A DNA stretch of 16,477 bases from an uncultured Erysipelotrichaceae bacterium (GCA_902773365.1 CACYEG010000059.1:1-16477); one strand, 5' to 3'; shown: positions 1 through 7,062, counted from the stretch's first letter. The notes: generated by a model not told the origin, from the letters alone. Made by a program: numbers and translations.

Positions 1-225
1 GAAAAAGATTTACTCGACAATCCAATGGATTTTTACATAGATGGAAATTATAGTAAGGAGTTGTTTATTAATCATAAGTTGGATATTATGGAAAGTTCTA
101 ACGAATTAGCAACTTATACTATTAACTTTGAACTAGAAAAAAAAGATGGAAAGTGGAAACTAAAAAAACTCGATGATGAAACCTTAGAGAAAATACATGG
201 CATATATAATTATGAACAGACATAA
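1..225 (+). CDS. C-terminal end of an unrecognised protein (5' truncated)
   Basis: The reading frame is open from the first base, so the true start lies upstream of the window; the internal methionine codon at 25 is not needed as a start. The visible 74 residues are hydrophilic and rich in Lys and Glu. They end in an alternating pattern around KKDGKWKLKKLDDE that resembles the last strands of NTF2-like or lumazine-binding-type lipoprotein domains, where a phrase like 'DGKWKI' is common. That resemblance is weak and I do not assign a family. A strong terminator overlaps the stop codon, so this is the last gene of its transcript. Confidence 0.6.
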   Translation, partial: EKDLLDNPMDFYIDGNYSKELFINHKLDIMESSNELATYTINFELEKKDGKWKLKKLDDETLEKIHGIYNYEQT

Positions 226-248
226 CATATTTTAGCGTTATGTCTTTT
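218..248 (+). terminator. Rho-independent terminator of the truncated upstream gene
   Basis: A perfect 9-bp stem, AGACATAAC (218-226) with GTTATGTCT (237-245), has a 10-nt loop and is followed by TTT. The left arm contains the upstream gene's stop codon. The T-run leads directly into a TATAAT sequence at 248-253. Confidence 0.85.
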
Positions 249-253
249 ATAAT
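248..253 (+). promoter_or_regulatory. Possible -10 box for the DUF368 gene
   Basis: TATAAT matches the -10 consensus exactly and starts in the T-run of the preceding terminator. No good -35 is visible 16-18 bp upstream, where the terminator hairpin lies. If used, the transcript would start near 260, only about 10 nt before the chosen GTG start. Confidence 0.4.
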
Positions 254-269
254 GTAATAGGTGATAAAA

Positions 270-1070
270 GTGACAAAACTTTTTTTAATTGGCATAATTG
301 TCGGCTTAGGAAAGATATTACCTGGAGTATCTGGAGCAGTATTAGCGATGATGCTCGGGGTATATGAATTATTAATAAATTCTGTTGCTAATTTTCAATT
401 TGCCATAAAAAACTTAAAAAAGTTGTTCCCCCTAATATTAGGTATAATAATATCCATACTATTAACCAGTATATTTATGAGTTATATTGCAAATAAGTTT
501 TATCACATTTTATTGTCTTTTATAGTAGGGATAATGATTTATGAAACAGCTAAAAATATTAAAGAATATCGATATCAAAAAATAAATCTAAAGTATGTTC
601 TAATTTCTTCACTGTTTATTTTATTTTTAATTGGTTTAGTCACTTTTAAAGGAAAGGGAACAATTACCAATGAATCTAGCATTCACTTATTTATCTCATT
701 AATCCTATGTGGATTATTGGATGCAATTTCAACAATAGTTCCAGGCATAAGCGGGACTGCGATACTATTGATGCTAGGTTATTATCAAAAAATACTAATT
801 TCTTTTTCTAAGCTTGATTTTAGTATAATTATTCCCTTTGGTTTGGGCTTTATTATTGGTATTATTATATTCTCTAAAATATTTGTTAATCTTATTAAAA
901 AACATAAAGCTCTTATAAATTATATTATAACAATTTTTTGTTTGTGGTCTACCACATCATTATTGATAAATACAATTAAACTCATAAATTTAAACAATTT
1001 ATTAACTATTGTTATTAGTATGATATTTGGCTTAATATCGATCAAAATAATTTCTAAAAAACTAGCATAA
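270..1070 (+). CDS. DUF368 membrane protein, candidate undecaprenyl-phosphate translocase
   Basis: This 266-residue integral membrane protein has roughly seven to eight hydrophobic helices. It carries the DUF368 signature twice: PGVSGA at residues 18-23 followed by MLGVYE, and PGISGT at 158-163 followed by MLGYY. This marks an internal duplication in which the two halves probably sit inverted in the membrane. DUF368 members (PopT) have been linked to returning undecaprenyl phosphate, the carrier for cell-wall precursors, to the inner leaflet; the role here is inferred from the family. I chose GTG at 270 over the in-frame GTG at 261 because AGGTGAT at 259-265 is a good ribosome binding site for it, and the next gene has the same arrangement. 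It lies just after a terminator and may be cotranscribed with the next gene. Confidence 0.85.
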   Translation: MTKLFLIGIIVGLGKILPGVSGAVLAMMLGVYELLINSVANFQFAIKNLKKLFPLILGIIISILLTSIFMSYIANKFYHILLSFIVGIMIYETAKNIKEYRYQKINLKYVLISSLFILFLIGLVTFKGKGTITNESSIHLFISLILCGLLDAISTIVPGISGTAILLMLGYYQKILISFSKLDFSIIIPFGLGFIIGIIIFSKIFVNLIKKHKALINYIITIFCLWSTTSLLINTIKLINLNNLLTIVISMIFGLISIKIISKKLA

Positions 1071-1127
1071 CCAATTATTACCTGTTTATAAAAATAACAA
1101 TTAAATAAAATAAAAATAGGTGATACT

Positions 1128-1448
1128 ATGAAAACTTTTACTTATGGCATTATAACATTTATATCTTTTCTTTTAATTAATACCGCAATTATAGAAAAAG
1201 AGCATGTAGTTTTATTAAAGGATGTGAATACAAATAATATTAGCGATACCATTAAAGAGGAGGATTTACCCAAAGTAAAAAAAATATGCTCTTATGATTT
1301 CTGCGATTATATAAGGGGAAAAAACTTAAAAAGTTCGATGGAAATTTTTATAAAAAAATATTTAAAGAAGCAGCCACAAGATGACGAAATAAAAAAGACC
1401 ATTTATGTAAAAGGCCTTAAAATCACTAAAATAGTATACTACAGCTAA
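1128..1448 (+). CDS. Small exported or membrane-anchored hypothetical protein
   Basis: The 106-residue product is not recognised. Its N-terminus (residues 1-21: Lys, then a hydrophobic run of mostly Ile, Phe and Leu) looks like an uncleaved signal anchor or signal peptide. The rest is charged and lysine-rich, with a Cys-X4-Cys pair (CSYDFC) about halfway along and a basic, beta-like C-terminus. The start is supported by AGGTGAT four bases upstream of the ATG. It follows the DUF368 gene after 57 nt with no clear terminator between them, so cotranscription is likely. It converges on the small minus-strand gene, with 2 nt between the two stop codons. Confidence 0.6.
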   Translation: MKTFTYGIITFISFLLINTAIIEKEHVVLLKDVNTNNISDTIKEEDLPKVKKICSYDFCDYIRGKNLKSSMEIFIKKYLKKQPQDDEIKKTIYVKGLKITKIVYYS

Positions 1449-1450
1449 AA

Positions 1451-1630
1451 CTATTTATCGGTAAAAGTTGTATTAATTATTAATTTTATTATAAGTATAA
1501 CTACAATGATATCAATCAAATACACCATAAAATCACCCATTCCCTTACCGAACAAAGAATGAATAAAATCAGAGTACATTCCATAATATTTTACAAAAAA
1601 ATCTTTTATTGAATTTAATATGCTATTCAT
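1451..1630 (-). CDS. 59-residue single-pass membrane protein
   Basis: This short frame runs from an ATG at 1630 to TAG at 1451. A good ribosome binding site (AGGATGG, about 7 nt upstream of the ATG) and a plausible promoter precede it, which is why I accept it as a gene. The N-terminal 30 residues are amphipathic and aromatic-rich (IKDFFVKYYGMYSDF). A strongly hydrophobic segment at about residues 35-52 (VYLIDIIVVILIIKLII) follows, and the tail is short and polar. I do not recognise a family. Candidate roles, such as a membrane-complex subunit or a small toxin-like peptide, are guesses. It is divergent from the tRNA-His gene. Confidence 0.6.
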   Translation of the reverse strand: MNSILNSIKDFFVKYYGMYSDFIHSLFGKGMGDFMVYLIDIIVVILIIKLIINTTFTDK

Positions 1631-1650
1631 AAATACACCATCCTATTACT

Positions 1651-1680
1651 ATTTTATATCAAAAAAATAATAAAAAGCAA
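1651..1680 (-). promoter_or_regulatory. Promoter for the 59-residue membrane protein
   Basis: On the minus strand, -35 TTGCTT (1680-1675) is followed after 16 bp by TATAAA (1658-1653), or after 18 bp by TAAAAT. It mirrors the tRNA-His promoter on the other strand. Confidence 0.5.
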
Positions 1681-1715
1681 TACAAAAGGTTGCTTTTCTT
1701 TCATTTTTTTGATAT
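1656..1715. repeat. Long imperfect inverted repeat forming a mirrored divergent promoter
   Basis: The left arm (1656-1680) and right arm (1690-1715) share ATATCAAAAAAAT exactly at their outer ends and AAAAGCAA at their inner ends, separated by a 9-nt centre (1681-1689). Each arm supplies a TTGCTT -35 and the approach to a -10 on its own strand. The inner AAAAGCAA/TTGCTTTT pairing, followed by T-runs, could also act as a weak bidirectional terminator. Confidence 0.7.
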
Positions 1716-1718
1716 TAT
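1690..1718 (+). promoter_or_regulatory. Promoter of tRNA-His
   Basis: TTGCTT (1690-1695) and TATTAT (1713-1718) are separated by 17 bp. The -10 ends 14 nt before the mature tRNA 5' end, leaving a leader of only a few bases for RNase P to remove. Confidence 0.7.
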
Positions 1719-1731
1719 ATAACTACTTCAT

Positions 1732-1808
1732 GGCGGAATTGGTGAAGTGGTTAACACGCCGGATTGTGGCTCCGGTACGCGTGGGTTCGATCCCCACATT
1801 TCGCCCCA
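1732..1808 (+). tRNA. tRNA-His (anticodon GTG)
   Basis: A full cloverleaf is visible. The acceptor GCGGAAT pairs with ATTTCGC (one G-T pair), with the extra 5' G (G-1, position 1732) facing discriminator C73, the hallmark of histidine tRNAs. The anticodon stem CCGGA/TCCGG encloses TTGTGGC, with GTG as anticodon. The T-arm is GTGGG-TTCGATC-CCCAC, and CCA is encoded at 1806-1808. Position 8 is T, a possible ThiI substrate, and the GTG anticodon makes it a queuosine substrate class; ThiI and QueH are both encoded in this window. Confidence 0.97.
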
Positions 1809-1821
1809 TTGTGAAATAACT

Positions 1822-1846
1822 AGACTTGTAAAAGTCTTTTATTTTT
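1822..1846 (+). terminator. Terminator of the tRNA-His transcript
   Basis: A 6-bp stem, AGACTT (1822-1827) with AAGTCT (1832-1837), encloses the GTAA tetraloop and is followed by TTTATTTTT. Confidence 0.8.
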
Positions 1847-1872
1847 AAATTTTTTTTAAATTAACTTTAGTA

Positions 1873-1894
1873 ATTAATAATTGTAATTATTAAT
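1873..1894. repeat. AT-rich perfect inverted repeat
   Basis: ATTAATAATT (1873-1882) and its reverse complement AATTATTAAT (1885-1894) are separated by GT. It is entirely A/T in the arms and lies between two convergent terminators. It could be chance in this composition, or a weak binding site; no function is assigned. Confidence 0.4.
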
Positions 1895-1904
1895 ATTATT
1901 CCAT

Positions 1905-1927
1905 AAAAAAACCATTATGGTTTTTTT
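1905..1927 (-). terminator. Terminator of the SPFH gene
   Basis: AAAAAAACC (1905-1913) and GGTTTTTTT (1919-1927) form a symmetric A/T-flanked hairpin around ATTAT. On the minus strand the A-run becomes a U-tract after the stem. It overlaps the stop codon of the minus-strand gene and, being symmetric, may work in both directions. Confidence 0.7.
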
Positions 1928-2711
1928 ATTCTTTTTTAGTTATTTTCTTTACTATATCTGACCCTTTAATAGTGTTTTCCATACCGAATGCCTGAAGTAC
2001 TTCTAAAGGAATTGCAAATATAATTGTATTTGATTGGTCAGATGAAACATCATTAATAGTAGCAAGAGTTCTTAAATGTAATGCACCAGGAGTAGATGCC
2101 ATTGTTCTTGCAGCTTCTGCTAAGTTTTTACTAGCTTCTACTTCACCAATCGATTTAGTAATTACAGCTTGTTTTTCTCTTTCTGCTTCCGCAATCTTAG
2201 CAATCACTCTTTGCATTTCTTCTGGTAATCTGATGTCTTTTAGTTCGACGTTTTCAACTTTGATTCCCCATGGGTCACTTGCTTCATCTATGATTTTACA
2301 AATGTTGGTACTTATTTTTTCACGTTCAGATAATAATTCATCAAGCGTAACTGCTCCAACTGCATTTCTCATTGTTGTTTGTGCTAATTGTTCAACAGCA
2401 TAGTAATAATTTTGAACTTCCAAAACTGCTTTAGATGCATCGAAAACTTTATAATATATAACTGCATTTATTCTAACTGTTACATTATCTTTAGTTATCG
2501 CATCTTGTTCTGGAACATCTACAGCTTTAGTACGTATATCAACTTTTTTATAGCTTTGGAATATCGGAACAATAATATTCCATCCTGGTTTTAGTATTCT
2601 TGAAAATTTACCAAATGTAAATAATATTCCTCTTTCATACTCCTCAATTTGTCTAATAGATGAAACTAACAAAACAAGTAATATAATACCAACAGGTATT
2701 AATGCCTCCAT
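1926..2711 (-). CDS. Slipin-type SPFH/Band 7 membrane scaffold protein
   Basis: The 261 residues match the usual length of bacterial slipins (stomatin-like proteins). A single hydrophobic segment at residues 4-18 anchors the protein. The SPFH core follows, with EYERGILFTFGKF near 24-36, KPGW, DVPEQDAITKDNVTV and LAQTTMRNAVG. After it come LDELLSERE, the PWGIKVENVELKDI segment, LPEEMQRVIAK and the alanine/glutamate coiled coil typical of the family. Such proteins oligomerise at the membrane and organise lipids or control membrane proteases; no NfeD-type protease partner is visible nearby, so the client is unknown. The start is supported by AAAGGAG 8 nt upstream. The gene stands alone, divergent from the operon that begins at 2826. 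Confidence 0.9.
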   Translation of the reverse strand: MEALIPVGIILLVLLVSSIRQIEEYERGILFTFGKFSRILKPGWNIIVPIFQSYKKVDIRTKAVDVPEQDAITKDNVTVRINAVIYYKVFDASKAVLEVQNYYYAVEQLAQTTMRNAVGAVTLDELLSEREKISTNICKIIDEASDPWGIKVENVELKDIRLPEEMQRVIAKIAEAEREKQAVITKSIGEVEASKNLAEAARTMASTPGALHLRTLATINDVSSDQSNTIIFAIPLEVLQAFGMENTIKGSDIVKKITKKE

Positions 2712-2770
2712 ACTGATTCTCCTTTCAATAATATTTTATCACAATAGCTAAAAGAAAAGAAGTATCTGAA

Positions 2771-2799
2771 TTGACATATCGATAAAAAAATTATATTAT
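2771..2799 (+). promoter_or_regulatory. Strong sigma-A-type promoter for the pdp-murG-divIB-queH operon
   Basis: A perfect TTGACA (2771-2776) and TATTAT (2794-2799) are separated by exactly 17 bp. This is the best -35/-10 pair in the window and lies 26 bp before the first start codon. Confidence 0.85.
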
Positions 2800-2825
2800 T
2801 AAATAGAAATAGAGTGGTGTTTGCT

Positions 2826-3353
2826 ATGAAAAAAGGACATATTATCGAATTGATTATAGATGCTTTAATAGTAATGATTGGACTTATCTTATCTTTATTT
2901 TCTTCAAGTCCTTTTCCGACCCTTGTATATGCTGGAGTATTTATACTTTGCTGTCTTTTAGAAATAATTGAATTTTTATTTAATAAGGAAAGGAAAGAAG
3001 CTCTTTTTATGAGTGGTATTTCATTAATTTGTTTTTTATTTATTATTATTGTAAAAGCAAAAATAAATTTAGTTTTAGCAAGTACAGTTCTTTTATTCTC
3101 TTTTTTATCATTATTTGTCAAAGTGTACAGCTTAAAATATATAAAAAAAGAAAGAACAAGGCTTTTTTCTTTAAGATATTACATAATAAGCGTTTTTTCT
3201 CTATTAGGTATTTTGATATCGATTGCATTATATTACCAGCTTCTTACTAAAGTTTATTTGATTTCACTTTTATTCATGTGCTTTGGTTTACAGGAATTAT
3301 TTTGTGATATTTTAATGCACGTAGATGAAGTGAAAGAAGTATTTAAGAGGTGA
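2826..3353 (+). CDS. Polytopic membrane protein of unknown function
   Basis: The product has 175 residues and about six hydrophobic helices joined by short basic loops (NKERKE, YIKKERTR), ending in a short charged tail. The layout recalls small DUF308/HdeD-like membrane proteins, but no diagnostic motif is visible, so I leave the family open. I chose ATG at 2826. The in-frame GTG codons at 2814 and 2817 form the GTGGTG ribosome binding site and lie only about 8 nt from the expected transcription start. It is the first gene of the operon. Its stop TGA lies within the GAGGTGAG ribosome binding site of the phosphorylase gene, which begins 7 nt downstream and is probably translationally coupled to it. 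Confidence 0.7.
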   Translation: MKKGHIIELIIDALIVMIGLILSLFSSSPFPTLVYAGVFILCCLLEIIEFLFNKERKEALFMSGISLICFLFIIIVKAKINLVLASTVLLFSFLSLFVKVYSLKYIKKERTRLFSLRYYIISVFSLLGILISIALYYQLLTKVYLISLLFMCFGLQELFCDILMHVDEVKEVFKR

Positions 3354-3360
3354 GTAAAAA

Positions 3361-4611
3361 ATGCAAGAAGATATCTTAAATATTATAAATAAAAAAAGAT
3401 TAAAGCAAGAATTGTCTAAAGAGGAACTAGAATATGCATTTATTGGTTATCTCAATAATAAAATAGAGAATTATCAAATGAGTAGTTTATTGATGGCTAT
3501 ATGCATTAATGGAATGAGCCTTAGAGAAACAGTAGATTTAACTGACATAATGCTTAAAAGTGGTACAGTTTTAGATACTTCGAAAATTAAAGGAATACAA
3601 GTAGATAAACATTCAACTGGCGGTGTTGGAGATAAAACAACATTAATAATTGGACCAATTTTGGCAAGTTTAGGATTAAAAGTCGCTAAACTATCTGGTA
3701 GAGGCCTCGGTTTAACTGGTGGAACAATCGACAAATTAGAAAGTATCCCAGGCATTAAGCTATCTTATTCTAATGACGAATTTATAAAAAATGTCAATAA
3801 AGTCGGATTTGCTCTAATGGAACAAACGAAAGATTTAGCTCCCTTAGATAAAGTAATATATAATTTAAGAAATGCAACAGGAACAGTAGCGAGTATTCCG
3901 TTGATTGCGTCTAGCATTATGAGTAAAAAGCTTGCCGTTGGTGCCAAATATATTCTGATAGATTTGAAAGTTGGATCTGGAGCATTATTGCAAACCGAAC
4001 AAGAGGCAAAAGAATTGGCAAGTACTATGATAAAAATAGGAAAATCTTATGATAAGGTGGTTATCCCTGTGTTATCTCAAATGGATACTCCATTAGGCGA
4101 TAATGTTGGAAATGCTTTGGAAGTAATTGAAGCTATGGAAGTATTGAAAGGTAAAAAAGGACATTTAAGAGATTTATCTATCGAGTTATCTTCTGTGTTA
4201 TTTGCTAAAGCAACTAATATTGGACTTAAAGATGCTAAAAAGAAAGTAAATGAAGTTTTAGACAATGGGCAAGCGTATAAAAAATTTGTCGAGTTCGTCG
4301 AGAATCAATGTGGCTCTTTAGATAAAATTCAAGTATCCCAGGAACTTAAAGATGTACTTTCAGATAAAGAGGGCTTTATAGAAAAAATTTCTGCCAAAAA
4401 AATAGCAGAAGTTTCTCTCAATTTGGGTTCTGGTAAGAAAAAACTATCCGATAAGATTAATTATGGCGTCGGAGTTGTTTTAAAAAAGCAAATAAGCGAT
4501 TATGTAAAAAAAGGCGATGTTCTTGCACAGATATATCAAGATGTTAAATGTGATTATTCAAATGAGGTTTTAGATGCTTTTAAGATTGTAAAAGAGATAA
4601 AAAACAAATAA
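3361..4611 (+). CDS. pdp: Pyrimidine-nucleoside phosphorylase
   Basis: This cytosolic salvage enzyme splits uridine, thymidine or deoxyuridine with phosphate into the base and (deoxy)ribose-1-phosphate. The 416 residues are slightly shorter than the usual ~430. An N-terminal helical domain (about 1-65) is followed by the phosphate-binding KHSTGGVGDK (83-92) and the family signature SGRGLGLTGGTIDKLE (112-127). Next come RNATGTVASIPLIASSIMSKK, which is the substrate pocket region, and ILIDLKVGSGA. The C-terminal alpha/beta domain includes GVGVVLKKQISDYVKKGD. Pdp and the thymidine-specific DeoA are hard to tell apart by eye; Firmicutes members are mostly Pdp. With DeoD, encoded at 10935-11645, it covers both pyrimidine and purine nucleosides. 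It sits within a cell-wall operon, an unrelated function. Confidence 0.93.
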   Translation: MQEDILNIINKKRLKQELSKEELEYAFIGYLNNKIENYQMSSLLMAICINGMSLRETVDLTDIMLKSGTVLDTSKIKGIQVDKHSTGGVGDKTTLIIGPILASLGLKVAKLSGRGLGLTGGTIDKLESIPGIKLSYSNDEFIKNVNKVGFALMEQTKDLAPLDKVIYNLRNATGTVASIPLIASSIMSKKLAVGAKYILIDLKVGSGALLQTEQEAKELASTMIKIGKSYDKVVIPVLSQMDTPLGDNVGNALEVIEAMEVLKGKKGHLRDLSIELSSVLFAKATNIGLKDAKKKVNEVLDNGQAYKKFVEFVENQCGSLDKIQVSQELKDVLSDKEGFIEKISAKKIAEVSLNLGSGKKKLSDKINYGVGVVLKKQISDYVKKGDVLAQIYQDVKCDYSNEVLDAFKIVKEIKNK

Positions 4612-4617
4612 ATATTA

Positions 4618-4623
4618 TATAAT
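4618..4623 (+). promoter_or_regulatory. Possible internal -10 box upstream of murG
   Basis: TATAAT lies in the 32-nt gap between pdp and murG, 20 bp before the murG start. No convincing -35 is found at 16-18 bp, so this is at most a weak internal promoter. Confidence 0.3.
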
Positions 4624-4643
4624 TTAATGATGGGAAGTGTAGT

Positions 4644-5717
4644 ATGAGAGTTATTGTTACAGCAGGTGGAACAGGAGGACACATATATCCAGCACTTGCA
4701 ATAATTGAAAAAATTAAGGAGTTAGAACCTAAAAGCGAATTTCTATATATAGGAACACAAAATAGAATGGAAAAAGATATCGTACCTTCTTTGGGAATCA
4801 ATTATACTGGAATTGAAATGTATGGTTTAACAAAGAATATAGTGCGCGATATCAGAGTGGTATTCCTTATAAACAAAAATATTCAAAAATGCAAAAAAAT
4901 AATGCAAGATTTTAAACCAGATATCGTTTTAGGAATAGGCGGATATGTTACGTATCCTGTTATTAAAGCGGCAAAAAGTCTTAAGATTAAAACTTTTATT
5001 CATGAGCAAAATTCTATTCCTGGGAAATCTAATAGAATGTTAGGCCGCCTTGCGGATAAAATAGGAGTAAGCTTTGAAGAAAGTGCACATTATTTTGACA
5101 GATCAAAGACTGTATTTACTGGCAATCCGTGTAGTGAAAGAGCGCTTAAAATCGAGCCAATAGAAAAAACCAAATTTGGGTTACATAAAACAAAGAAGTT
5201 TGTTTTGATGGTACAAGGAAGTCTTGGCAGTAGCTCTGTCAATGAAAAAATGCTAGAATTTTTAAACAGTATTGATGATGAAGATTATGATGTTTTATAT
5301 ATAACGGGTAAATCATCTTATGAAAAATTCTCTAAAAATACATTTAGCAAAAATGTTGTAGTAGTGCCATATGTTGAAAATTTGGCTGGTCTAATGAAAA
5401 ATGCCGATGTTATAGTAAGTAGAGCAGGAGCTTCTTCGATAAGTGAAATAATTGCTTTAAAAAAACTTTCAATCCTAATACCAAGTCCGTATGTTGCCAA
5501 TAATCATCAGTATTTTAATGCTTTAGATGTCGCTAATCATCATGCTGCTATAATGATAGAAGAATCTACTTTAAATGCAAACATATTGAAATCACAAATC
5601 GACAAGCTTTTAAAAGATAAAGAGTTACAAATTAATATGAAAATGAATTTAGGTAAAATGCAAAAGAATGATTCTAGTACTATCATCTATAATACAATAA
5701 AGGATATGATTAAATAG
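4644..5717 (+). CDS. murG: MurG, lipid II-forming GlcNAc transferase
   Basis: MurG transfers GlcNAc from UDP-GlcNAc to lipid I on the inner face of the membrane, giving lipid II, the last cytoplasmic step of peptidoglycan synthesis. The 357 residues form the expected two-domain GT-B fold. The N-domain has the glycine loop GGTGGHIYPA (8-17), then GIGGYVTYP and HEQNSIPGKSNRML. The C-domain has VQGSLGSSSVNE and the UDP-GlcNAc site SRAGASSISE, followed by PSPYVANNHQYFNA. Length and motifs are normal. GGGAAGTG precedes the start. divIB begins 2 nt after the stop, preserving the murG-divIB neighbourhood of the ancestral division and cell-wall cluster, although other dcw genes are absent from this window. 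Confidence 0.96.
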   Translation: MRVIVTAGGTGGHIYPALAIIEKIKELEPKSEFLYIGTQNRMEKDIVPSLGINYTGIEMYGLTKNIVRDIRVVFLINKNIQKCKKIMQDFKPDIVLGIGGYVTYPVIKAAKSLKIKTFIHEQNSIPGKSNRMLGRLADKIGVSFEESAHYFDRSKTVFTGNPCSERALKIEPIEKTKFGLHKTKKFVLMVQGSLGSSSVNEKMLEFLNSIDDEDYDVLYITGKSSYEKFSKNTFSKNVVVVPYVENLAGLMKNADVIVSRAGASSISEIIALKKLSILIPSPYVANNHQYFNALDVANHHAAIMIEESTLNANILKSQIDKLLKDKELQINMKMNLGKMQKNDSSTIIYNTIKDMIK

Positions 5718-5719
5718 TT

Positions 5720-6448
5720 ATGAAAGATAATCTAACGCCAAAAATTGTTGTTAAGAAAAGAAGGCTTAATATAAAAAGAGTCTTCATTTTGGCGTTGATT
5801 ATATTTCTAGTTTGTTTAGTAATCTATTATTCCTTTAAACTAAGAGTTTCAAGTATTAGTGTAAGTGGAAATAAATATGTAAGTGATAGTGAAATTATCA
5901 AATCATCCCACGTTTTAAAAAGTAGGTTTTTAACTGTATCTTCCTCAAATGCTTGCAAAAAAATCAAAAAGAACGATTTTATCGATGCATGTGAAATAAA
6001 AAAGTCTTGGTGGTTAAAAATAGAAATAATCGTAAGTGAGAATAGACCATTATTTATATATAAAGAGACAGGCAATTTAATTCTTTCTAATGGCAATCAG
6101 ACCGATAAAAAAGACATTTATGGTGTTCCTACTTTAATAAACTATGTTCCTAATAAAATATTAGACAAATTTATATCTGGCTTAAAGAGTGTCGATAGTG
6201 ATATAATACAATCTATCAGCGAAATAGAATATACTCCAAGTCAAAATAGCGATGGGGATTATATTGACGAAGAGAGATTTATGCTTTCTATGAATGATGG
6301 AAATATAGTTTATATTAATACTCGTAATATTAAAGTTTTAAACAAATATGAGAAGATCTATGCTTCTATCGGTAATAAAAAAGGATATTTCAATTTTGAT
6401 GCAGATTTTGGAAATTACTATTTCAAAGAATTTGATAGTGAAGAGTGA
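5720..6448 (+). CDS. divIB: DivIB/FtsQ cell-division protein
   Basis: This is a bitopic divisome scaffold that links FtsL and DivIC to septal peptidoglycan synthesis. The 242-residue sequence begins with a basic cytoplasmic tail (KKRRLNIKR, to about 20). One membrane helix follows (about 21-38), then a FtsQ-type POTRA domain (about 41-110, beginning LRVSSISVSGNKYVSDSEI). The beta domain includes FMLSMNDGNIVYINTRNIKVLNKYE. The order and topology fit the family; sequence similarity is low, as is usual for it. The only nearby ribosome binding site (AGGA at about 5701) is distant, so translation probably relies on coupling to murG. Its TGA stop confirms the standard code and sits inside the queH ribosome binding site. 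Confidence 0.9.
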   Translation: MKDNLTPKIVVKKRRLNIKRVFILALIIFLVCLVIYYSFKLRVSSISVSGNKYVSDSEIIKSSHVLKSRFLTVSSSNACKKIKKNDFIDACEIKKSWWLKIEIIVSENRPLFIYKETGNLILSNGNQTDKKDIYGVPTLINYVPNKILDKFISGLKSVDSDIIQSISEIEYTPSQNSDGDYIDEERFMLSMNDGNIVYINTRNIKVLNKYEKIYASIGNKKGYFNFDADFGNYYFKEFDSEE

Positions 6449-6452
6449 TTAT

Positions 6453-7058
6453 ATGAATTATGACAAGTTGATGATAGATACAATAGACAAGTTGGATCAT
6501 GTTCCAAGTCTTCTTTTGCATTCTTGTTGTGCTCCGTGCAGTTCCAGTGTTATAGAACGACTAACACCATTTTTTGACATAACGGTATTATATTATAATC
6601 CTAATATAGAACCATATGAAGAATATTTAACAAGAAAAGAAGAGCAAAAAAAGTTGCTTACTTTAATACCCCATAAAAACAAATTGAATTTTATCGATGC
6701 CGATTATGATAACGACAAGTATCACGAAATAGTTTCAGGATTTGAAAGAGAACCAGAAAGAGGATTTCGTTGCTATAAATGCTATAAATTAAGATTAGAA
6801 TATACTTATAATCTAGCAGTAAAAGATGGTTATGAATATTTTGCTTCGACTTTGACACTTAGTCCCTATAAAGTTATGCCCTGGGTAAATGAAATAGGAC
6901 TATCTTTAGAAAAGAATGGTTGTGTTAAATATTTGGTATCAGATTTTAAAAAGAAAGATGGGTATAAAAGAAGTATTGAGCTTTCCAAAAAATATTCTCT
7001 TTATCGACAAGATTATTGTGGATGTATATATTCTAAAAGAGATAAAATAGATGAGTAA
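6453..7058 (+). CDS. queH: QueH, epoxyqueuosine reductase
   Basis: QueH (formerly DUF208) reduces epoxyqueuosine to queuosine at position 34 of GUN-anticodon tRNAs; it is the non-homologous alternative to the cobalamin enzyme QueG. The 201 residues carry the cysteines expected for its metal centres: HSCCAPC (Cys25, 26, 29), RCYKC (Cys107, 110) and DYCGC (Cys189, 191). STLTLSPYK and YRQDYCGC are also family hallmarks. I chose ATG at 6453. AGAGTGAT lies just upstream and overlaps the divIB stop; the in-frame ATG at 6348 would extend the protein 35 residues into divIB without family support. It is the last gene of the operon. No other queuosine genes are in the window. Confidence 0.93.
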   Translation: MNYDKLMIDTIDKLDHVPSLLLHSCCAPCSSSVIERLTPFFDITVLYYNPNIEPYEEYLTRKEEQKKLLTLIPHKNKLNFIDADYDNDKYHEIVSGFEREPERGFRCYKCYKLRLEYTYNLAVKDGYEYFASTLTLSPYKVMPWVNEIGLSLEKNGCVKYLVSDFKKKDGYKRSIELSKKYSLYRQDYCGCIYSKRDKIDE

Positions 7059-7062
7059 CTCC

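Noticed and set aside
1432..1441. Palindrome TAGTATACTA at the end of the 1128 gene as a terminator or operator
   Set aside because: It has no loop and no T-run and lies within codons; short AT palindromes are expected by chance in this composition.
2699..3121. A 140-codon open frame on the minus strand opposite the membrane protein gene at 2826
   Set aside because: It is antisense to a better-supported gene with a near-consensus promoter, spans the divergent promoter region and lacks a recognisable protein pattern or ribosome binding site.
6348..6452. Upstream extension of queH into divIB
   Set aside because: The extra 35 residues lie in divIB coding sequence and do not resemble QueH; the ATG at 6453 has its own ribosome binding site and gives the expected length.
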